Source: Oscillospiraceae bacterium (lineage in GTDB: Bacteria; Bacillota_A; Clostridia; Oscillospirales; Oscillospiraceae). From it: a stretch of 8,865 nt of DNA. The DNA is taken from NCBI GenBank assembly GCA_017537045.1, contig JAFYLN010000207.1:1-8865 (forward strand), in the 5' to 3' direction. Within the stretch, counting starts at the first letter, position 1, and every line of letters begins with the position of its first letter. This document shows, one piece after another, positions 5,791 to 8,865 of this stretch. The notes under the pieces were generated by a model. It saw nothing but the letters and a program-made list of their open reading frames with translations, did not search any database and had not been told where the DNA came from. A program made the translations under genes and the position numbers.

Positions 5791-5828
5791 TAAATCAACT
5801 TTTTCAAAAATCGAAAGGAGTTTACCTC

Positions 5829-6032
5829 ATGACTATACACAGAATGCGTACCATCGGTGAATCGGTGGAAATTATCAAGGAAATCGACCAGGACTCGGCT
5901 ATCACCGCAAATTGCATCCGTTCGCTTTGCAAGGATGGTAAGGTGCACTGCGTGTTCACAGGCAAAAAGATCCTGGTGGACCTGGATGATCTTATCAAAT
6001 ATTTCTCAGGCGAAAGTGAAAATATTGCTTGA
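5829..6032 (+). CDS. Excisionase-like small wHTH protein
   Basis: The start is ATG 5829, 8 bases after AAAGGAG (5814-5820); an upstream in-frame start at 5682 lies in the G-rich non-coding block and has no binding site. The 67-residue product has the layout of MerR-like winged HTH excisionases: RTIGESVEIIKEIDQDSAITANCIRSLCKDGKVHCVFTGKKILVDLDDLIKYFSG. A helix and turn are followed by IRSLCKDGK, a wing (VHCVFTGKKILVD) and a final helix. Such proteins bend DNA at attachment sites and steer the integrase towards excision. It lies 72 bp upstream of the integrase in the same direction, the usual xis-int order of Firmicutes integrative elements. The xis role is inferred from size and neighbour; it could also act as a regulator. 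Confidence 0.75.
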   Translation: MTIHRMRTIGESVEIIKEIDQDSAITANCIRSLCKDGKVHCVFTGKKILVDLDDLIKYFSGESENIA

Positions 6033-6057
6033 CTTTGCAGCACTTCTCTGGCTTCCT

Positions 6058-6086
6058 TTGTTGTTGCCAAGGGCTTGCAATAACAA
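6058..6086 (+). promoter_or_regulatory. Stem-loop between the excisionase-like gene and the integrase gene
   Basis: TTGTTGTTGC (6058-6067) pairs with GCAATAACAA (6077-6086), nine Watson-Crick pairs and one G-T, around a 9-base loop. No T-run follows (AATAACGG), so it is not a standard terminator. It ends just before the GGAGG (6093-6097) of the integrase start at 6105 and could limit integrase expression or mark an mRNA-processing point. Confidence 0.55.
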
Positions 6087-6104
6087 AATAACGGAGGAAC
6101 CGAT

Positions 6105-7499
6105 ATGGCAACAATCACAAAACGAATGACGAAATCCGGTCCCAGCTACCGAATACAGGTGAAGATGAAGGACAAAGGCAGCGGCAAGCTGAATGTCTAC
6201 TCCACCACGTGGCGGCCGCCAGCAGGACTGACGCAAAAGCAGATGGAACGGGAAGTCGTCATATACGCAGACAAATACGAATCCGAGCTGAAGATGTCCC
6301 TCACCGCGCCTGGCGCGGAGGGCATCTCGCCCGATATCACCTTGGGCGAATACGCAAACTGGTGGCTGGAGCGGCGAAAGGATGAGCTGTCGGCCAGCTA
6401 CTATGTGAACTGCCAAAACGCCATCAAGGATATCGCCGCCAGCATTGGCGGGTATAAACTGCGCGAAATCAATCCCACAATCATACAACGTTTCTACGAT
6501 CAGCTTGACAAAAAAGAAAAGACGGTCACAACGGTGACCGCCAAGCCGGAACTGCGGGAGGCAATGCAGGAAGCGAAGATGGGCTTCCGAAAGCTACGAT
6601 TTGAAATGGACTTCAACTGCTGCACGCTGACGGCAGCACTGGCGGGAAAGACCATCAGTCTGGAATACGCGGAACGGTTGGCGGCCTGTCTCGGACGCAG
6701 CACCACATCACTATTCAATGTAACAACGAAGAAGGAACTATACGCCTACGAAACAATGCACAAAATTAAACGAACACTGCGCGCCATACTATCCCACGCA
6801 AAGAAGCAACGCCTCATCAACGATAACTATGCCAGCGCAGATTACATAGACTTCCCGAAGCGGCCATCGAAGGAGATCGACTATATGAACGACGAAGACG
6901 CCAAGAAATTCTACGCGGCAGCAGATACCTATCCGGATATACGATACAAAACGGCGGCGATGATCCTGCTGCTGACAGGCATGCGACGCGGTGAGCTCTG
7001 CGGATTGGAATGGTCGAACATCGACTTCAAAGAGGCCACAATTACCATTGAGCGATCGGTCACGACGGTAGCGGGTATCGGCGTTGTAGATAAGGAGCCC
7101 AAAACCGAGAGCAGCAAGCGTGTAATTGCCATATCGGATAAGCTGCTATCGGTGCTGGATGAATATAAGGCATGGTACGATCAGTACCGCTTCGATATGG
7201 GCGATCGGTGGAAAGAAACAGATCGGTTGTTCATCGCGGAATGCGGCGCACAGATCTACCCCGGCACTGTGTACACATGGGTACATAAGGTGTGTGACGC
7301 GGCAGGACTGCCACACAGGACGGTGCATTCCCTGCGACATACCAACATCACCATGCAGATCGCAGCCGGCGTACCGCTGGTCACAGTGGCCGGTAGAGCA
7401 GGACACGCGAGAACAAGTACCACGACGGATATCTACAGTCACTTCCTAAAGAGCTCCGATAAAACAGCCGCAGAAAAGCTGGAGCAGCTATTCGAATAA
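6105..7499 (+). CDS. Tyrosine site-specific integrase with an inserted XRE-like HTH domain
   Basis: The 464-residue recombinase integrates and excises the element. All catalytic residues are visible: R294 (TGMRRGELCG), K333 (PKTESSKR), H408-x-x-R411 (HSLRHT), H434 (AGHA) and nucleophile Y444 (TDIYSH). The N-terminus (1-65) resembles an arm-binding, AP2-like domain. The core-binding domain begins near residue 76 (PDITLGEYANWWLERRK) but is split by an insertion at about 147-206, which reads like an XRE helix-turn-helix (LREAMQEAKMGFRKLRFEMD...LTAALAGKTISLEYAERLAACLGRSTTSLF). The core-binding helices resume at MHKIKRTLRAILSHAKK. This makes it longer than the usual 380-400 residues. The ATG follows CGGAGGAACCGAT. 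A terminator follows the stop, and tRNA-Arg lies about 830 bp downstream with its 3' end facing the gene, suggesting that tRNA is the target. Confidence 0.95.
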   Translation: MATITKRMTKSGPSYRIQVKMKDKGSGKLNVYSTTWRPPAGLTQKQMEREVVIYADKYESELKMSLTAPGAEGISPDITLGEYANWWLERRKDELSASYYVNCQNAIKDIAASIGGYKLREINPTIIQRFYDQLDKKEKTVTTVTAKPELREAMQEAKMGFRKLRFEMDFNCCTLTAALAGKTISLEYAERLAACLGRSTTSLFNVTTKKELYAYETMHKIKRTLRAILSHAKKQRLINDNYASADYIDFPKRPSKEIDYMNDEDAKKFYAAADTYPDIRYKTAAMILLLTGMRRGELCGLEWSNIDFKEATITIERSVTTVAGIGVVDKEPKTESSKRVIAISDKLLSVLDEYKAWYDQYRFDMGDRWKETDRLFIAECGAQIYPGTVYTWVHKVCDAAGLPHRTVHSLRHTNITMQIAAGVPLVTVAGRAGHARTSTTTDIYSHFLKSSDKTAAEKLEQLFE

Positions 7500-7509
7500 C
7501 ACAAAGCAA

Positions 7510-7545
7510 AGGGCGATGACCATAACGGCCATCTCCCTATTTTTT
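7510..7545 (+). terminator. Intrinsic terminator between convergent genes
   Basis: AGGGCGATGACC (7510-7521) pairs with GGCCATCTCCCT (7527-7538) with two mismatches around an ATAAC loop, followed by a six-T run (7540-7545). It terminates the integrase transcript. The T-run overlaps the stop codon of the convergent minus-strand gene, for which the reverse hairpin may also act. Confidence 0.85.
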
Positions 7546-8260
7546 ATTCTGTTGCCATAATTGCGAGTTCAGCAATGAAATAGACTAGCAGTTCATATAC
7601 GCTCTTAGCATCCTCATCAGAATAGTCCATCATACCGCGATGGAGGATATTATTTCTAAACGGGATACGCTTATCAATCGGATTTGTGTAACTATCAGTG
7701 TTAGAAAAGACTGTGAAGACAACACCAGCAATCAAAACTTTTTTATAGCTATCCAGATCCATTTCGTGAGTGTCCTGAGCTGACTGGGATGCTACGATTT
7801 TAATTTTATCTTTAGCCTTACGCTCATGAGACATAGTTTGATAAACCAATTCCTCGAAATGTGCCAACAGGATAATCGTCTTTTCACGATGACTCAATTG
7901 CGTGGATTCAACGATAGAGAGAACATAGGTATCCAGCGATGTAGGCGCGGTCTTTTTTCTAACGGCATCTACAGCCATATCATATGTCATGTAACCAAAA
8001 CTCTCTTGTAGCCATTCAACGTCAGTATAGGTGATCTCAGCCTTTTCGAAACCGGAGATGCGTTGAAACAATTCTGTTTCCTGAATGTCCGATGGAATGC
8101 TTTGAAAGAATTTGACAAGGTTGGCAAATGTGTCAGAGGCGGCAAATCTTGCCATAGCCTCGTTAACCGAAAGTACCATGTTACCGATTTTTTCAGAGAG
8201 CGAAAGTAGGTTGGCGATATGCTCGTTCGTAAAGAACCAATGATCGTGCTGATCGGCCAT
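7544..8260 (-). CDS. Uncharacterised helical protein with a C-terminal HEPN-like RNxxxH motif
   Basis: The 238-residue product is read on the minus strand; ATG at 8260 is preceded by AAGGAGG with 8 bases spacing. I do not recognise a named family. It is mostly helical and soluble, with no signal peptide. Near the C-terminus IPFRNNILHRGMMDYSDEDAKSVYELLVYFIAELA contains R202-N-x3-H207, which fits the R-x4-6-H active-site motif of HEPN ribonucleases, including the preferred polar residue after Arg, followed by a long helix as in HEPN-type folds. Many such proteins are toxins or abortive-infection effectors, but some HEPN-like domains are inactive. No MNT nucleotidyltransferase or antitoxin-like partner is adjacent. 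The gene lies inverted between integrase and tRNA and is AT-richer than the integrase, a typical cargo position. The HEPN assignment is inference from one motif and helix context. Confidence 0.7.
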   Translation of the reverse strand: MADQHDHWFFTNEHIANLLSLSEKIGNMVLSVNEAMARFAASDTFANLVKFFQSIPSDIQETELFQRISGFEKAEITYTDVEWLQESFGYMTYDMAVDAVRKKTAPTSLDTYVLSIVESTQLSHREKTIILLAHFEELVYQTMSHERKAKDKIKIVASQSAQDTHEMDLDSYKKVLIAGVVFTVFSNTDSYTNPIDKRIPFRNNILHRGMMDYSDEDAKSVYELLVYFIAELAIMATE

Positions 8261-8297
8261 GTGATTTACCTCCTTAAAATGCTTAATTTATGATAGA

Positions 8298-8331
8298 AAT
8301 AGCCGCAGAACATACTTGTTTTGCGGCTATT
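8298..8331 (-). terminator. Perfect 10-bp stem-loop at the tRNA 3' end
   Basis: AATAGCCGCA (8298-8307) and TGCGGCTATT (8322-8331) are perfect inverted copies with a 14-base loop, beginning at the last tRNA base. On the minus strand it is followed only by TTCTATC, so it is a weak terminator at best. It may instead protect the tRNA precursor end, or be part of the attachment-site region of the element. Read-through would feed the minus-strand gene at 8260. Confidence 0.55.
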
Positions 8332-8407
8332 GGCACGCCCGGCGCGATTCGAACGCGCGGCCTTTCGCTTAGGAGGCGAACGCTCTATCCTGCTGAGCTA
8401 CGGGCGC
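8331..8407 (-). tRNA. tRNA-Arg (anticodon CCT)
   Basis: The minus strand folds into a complete cloverleaf: acceptor GCGCCCG with CGGGCGT (one G-T pair), D arm GCTC/GAGC, anticodon stem TTCGC/GCGAA with loop CTCCTAA (anticodon CCT at 8371-8373), T arm GCGCG/CGCGC with loop TTCGAAT, discriminator G and an encoded CCA (8331-8333). It decodes AGG. Its 3' end points at the integrase, the orientation expected when an element integrates into a tRNA 3' half and restores it. No second copy of the 3' half is present elsewhere in the window, so the far attachment site lies outside. Confidence 0.96.
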
Positions 8408-8467
8408 ATATTATGAAATTTAGGTAAATTAGGCTTCGATGGCTTATCCCTTACATTTTCCTGAAAA

Positions 8468-8498
8468 GGCACCAAAGGGTACCAAACAGGGTGCCAAA
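8468..8498. repeat. Three direct GGYRCCAAA repeats, possible integrase arm-binding sites
   Basis: GGCACCAAA (8468-8476), GGTACCAAA (8478-8486) and GGTGCCAAA (8490-8498) lie 10 and 12 bp apart. Short helically phased repeats of this kind near attachment sites serve as arm-type sites for tyrosine integrases. They are on the 5' side of the tRNA, away from the integrase gene, so which enzyme would use them is unclear. The first and third repeats also form an inverted GGCACC/GGTGCC pair. Confidence 0.5.
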
Positions 8499-8505
8499 TT
8501 GCCGG

Positions 8506-8590
8506 AGGTCTTGATACAAGGTCGCGAAATCGGCGTTTTCCTCGCGTCTTCTCGCTTTCCTGCGAGTATCACACGGATAGACCAAGACCT
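8506..8590. other. Branched inverted-repeat structure, possible structured RNA or cruciform
   Basis: AGGTCTTG (8506-8513) pairs perfectly with CAAGACCT (8583-8590), and ATAC (8514-8517) with GTAT (8566-8569). These enclose two hairpins: CGCGA/TCGCG (8523-8527, 8542-8546) and CTCGC/GCGAG (8551-8555, 8562-8566, TTTCCT loop; base 8566 is shared, so one outer pair is lost). It lacks a T arm and tRNA consensus bases, so it is not a tRNA. On the minus strand it would lie in the transcript between the promoter at 8648-8676 and the tRNA. Confidence 0.45.
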
Positions 8591-8597
8591 TAGGAGG
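8589..8597. other. Second copy of the tRNA anticodon-loop sequence, att-core-like
   Basis: CTTAGGAGG occurs here and at 8368-8376 in the tRNA anticodon arm. The shared 7-bp TTAGGAG equals the whole anticodon loop, the length of a typical tyrosine-integrase overlap, and both copies have imperfect inverted flanks (TTCGC/GCGAA in the tRNA; ACC/GGGT here). The possible arm repeats lie midway, about 91 bp from each copy. It could be chance, since part of the match is the common AGGAGG. Confidence 0.3.
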
Positions 8598-8647
8598 GGT
8601 TTATTATATCCATTTAACTATGGAGGCTTTTGTTTTTTTGCTTTAAA

Positions 8648-8676
8648 ATTGTAACAGATTTATAATGAAGTGTCAA
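8648..8676 (-). promoter_or_regulatory. Leftward sigma-70-type promoter, probably for tRNA-Arg
   Basis: On the minus strand TTGACA (8671-8676), a 17-bp spacer and TACAAT (8648-8653) make a near-consensus promoter pointing towards the tRNA, with a start near 8641. No better promoter is visible directly upstream of the tRNA, so a leader of about 230 nt would be removed in processing. The stretch between contains the branched structure and the GGYRCCAAA repeats and no credible gene. Confidence 0.75.
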
Positions 8677-8726
8677 TATAAATATTATATATGGCGGAAA
8701 TCTTTATAAATCAGAATTTGTCAAGA

Positions 8727-8865
8727 TGATTGAACAAACCAATCGTAGGGACCGATGCCCACATCGGTCCGCATTTGTCGAAGACAAATCGGAAATCTCT
8801 GATTTCCGTTAACAAAACAAATTAATTTATTTGGTTTATTGTAATTGAACGATTTTCAATCGTTA
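8727..8865. repeat. Chain of six short-loop hairpins (dispersed-repeat-like), reaching the window end
   Basis: Consecutive stems: GATTG/CAATC (8728-8744); GGACCGATG/CATCGGTCC with CCCA loop (8749-8770); ATTTGTC/GACAAAT with GAA loop (8773-8789); CGGAAATC/GATTTCCG with TCT loop (8790-8808); AAACAAAT/ATTTGGTTT with one bulge (8815-8837); AACGATT/AATCGTT with TTC loop (8848-8864). Five of the six stems are perfect. The second hairpin, with its GTAGGG lead, resembles a dispersed intergenic repeat I recall from gut Firmicutes genomes. No ORF or terminator T-run explains the series, which may continue beyond the window. Confidence 0.75.

Noticed and set aside
8468..8600. T-box-like leader
   Set aside because: GGGTGCC resembles part of a T-box bulge, but the consensus bulge, the specifier loop and a downstream aminoacyl-tRNA synthetase or biosynthetic gene are absent.
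8439..8654. 71-residue plus-strand reading frame right of the tRNA
   Set aside because: No ribosome binding site; it runs across the GGYRCCAAA repeats and the branched structure, and the product shows no recognisable domain.

Overview
The window looks like the integrase-proximal part of an integrative element inserted beside a tRNA-Arg gene in a Gram-positive bacterium, most likely a gut Clostridia (Oscillospiraceae/Ruminococcaceae-like). The reasons are strong AGGAGG-type ribosome binding sites, TTGACA/TATAAT-type promoters, small proteins of types I associate with Firmicutes mobile elements (DUF6809, DUF7678-like), and a hairpin repeat near the right end that resembles repeats of gut Firmicutes. 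No lineage marker gene is present, so the taxonomic call is inference.

Left part (1-2866), plus strand: cargo. A truncated gene ending in an SRA-like (modified-base-reading) domain overlaps a Nudix/MutT hydrolase by 4 bp. These are followed by an AT-richer DUF2971 gene and three small element-type proteins (DUF6809, an unrecognised protein, a DUF7678-like protein), with intrinsic terminators at 2177-2210 and 2830-2866. The first three genes look like a defence-type cassette, which is inferred from domain content.

Middle (2867-5828): replication and control. An inverted repeat and direct repeats precede a near-consensus promoter (2994-3022). The promoter drives an unusual leader RNA. It starts with a hairpin, carries about 13 phased 7-8-nt units (consensus CAAAGA), and runs into an intrinsic terminator whose 3' arm has a second perfect partner downstream. 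A further GC-rich hairpin lies just before the ribosome binding site of a small HTH protein. Then comes a 717-residue primase-helicase (AEP primase plus D5/SF3 helicase). It is followed by an inverted repeat that could be the replication origin and a G-rich block that resembles the cos-proximal region of HNH-type phages, so a phage-satellite lifestyle is possible.

Right part (5829-8865): a small excisionase-like wHTH protein and a tyrosine integrase carrying an inserted XRE-like HTH, then a convergent, AT-richer cargo gene on the minus strand with a HEPN-type RNxxxH motif. The 3' end of tRNA-Arg(CCT) faces the integrase, as expected for integration into a tRNA 3' end. Beyond the tRNA there is no convincing protein gene. 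The flank holds three GGYRCCAAA direct repeats (possible integrase arm sites), a second copy of the 9-bp anticodon-loop sequence CTTAGGAGG, a branched-structure candidate, a strong leftward promoter probably serving the tRNA, and a chain of six short-loop hairpins reaching the window end. The opposite end of the element is not in the window.
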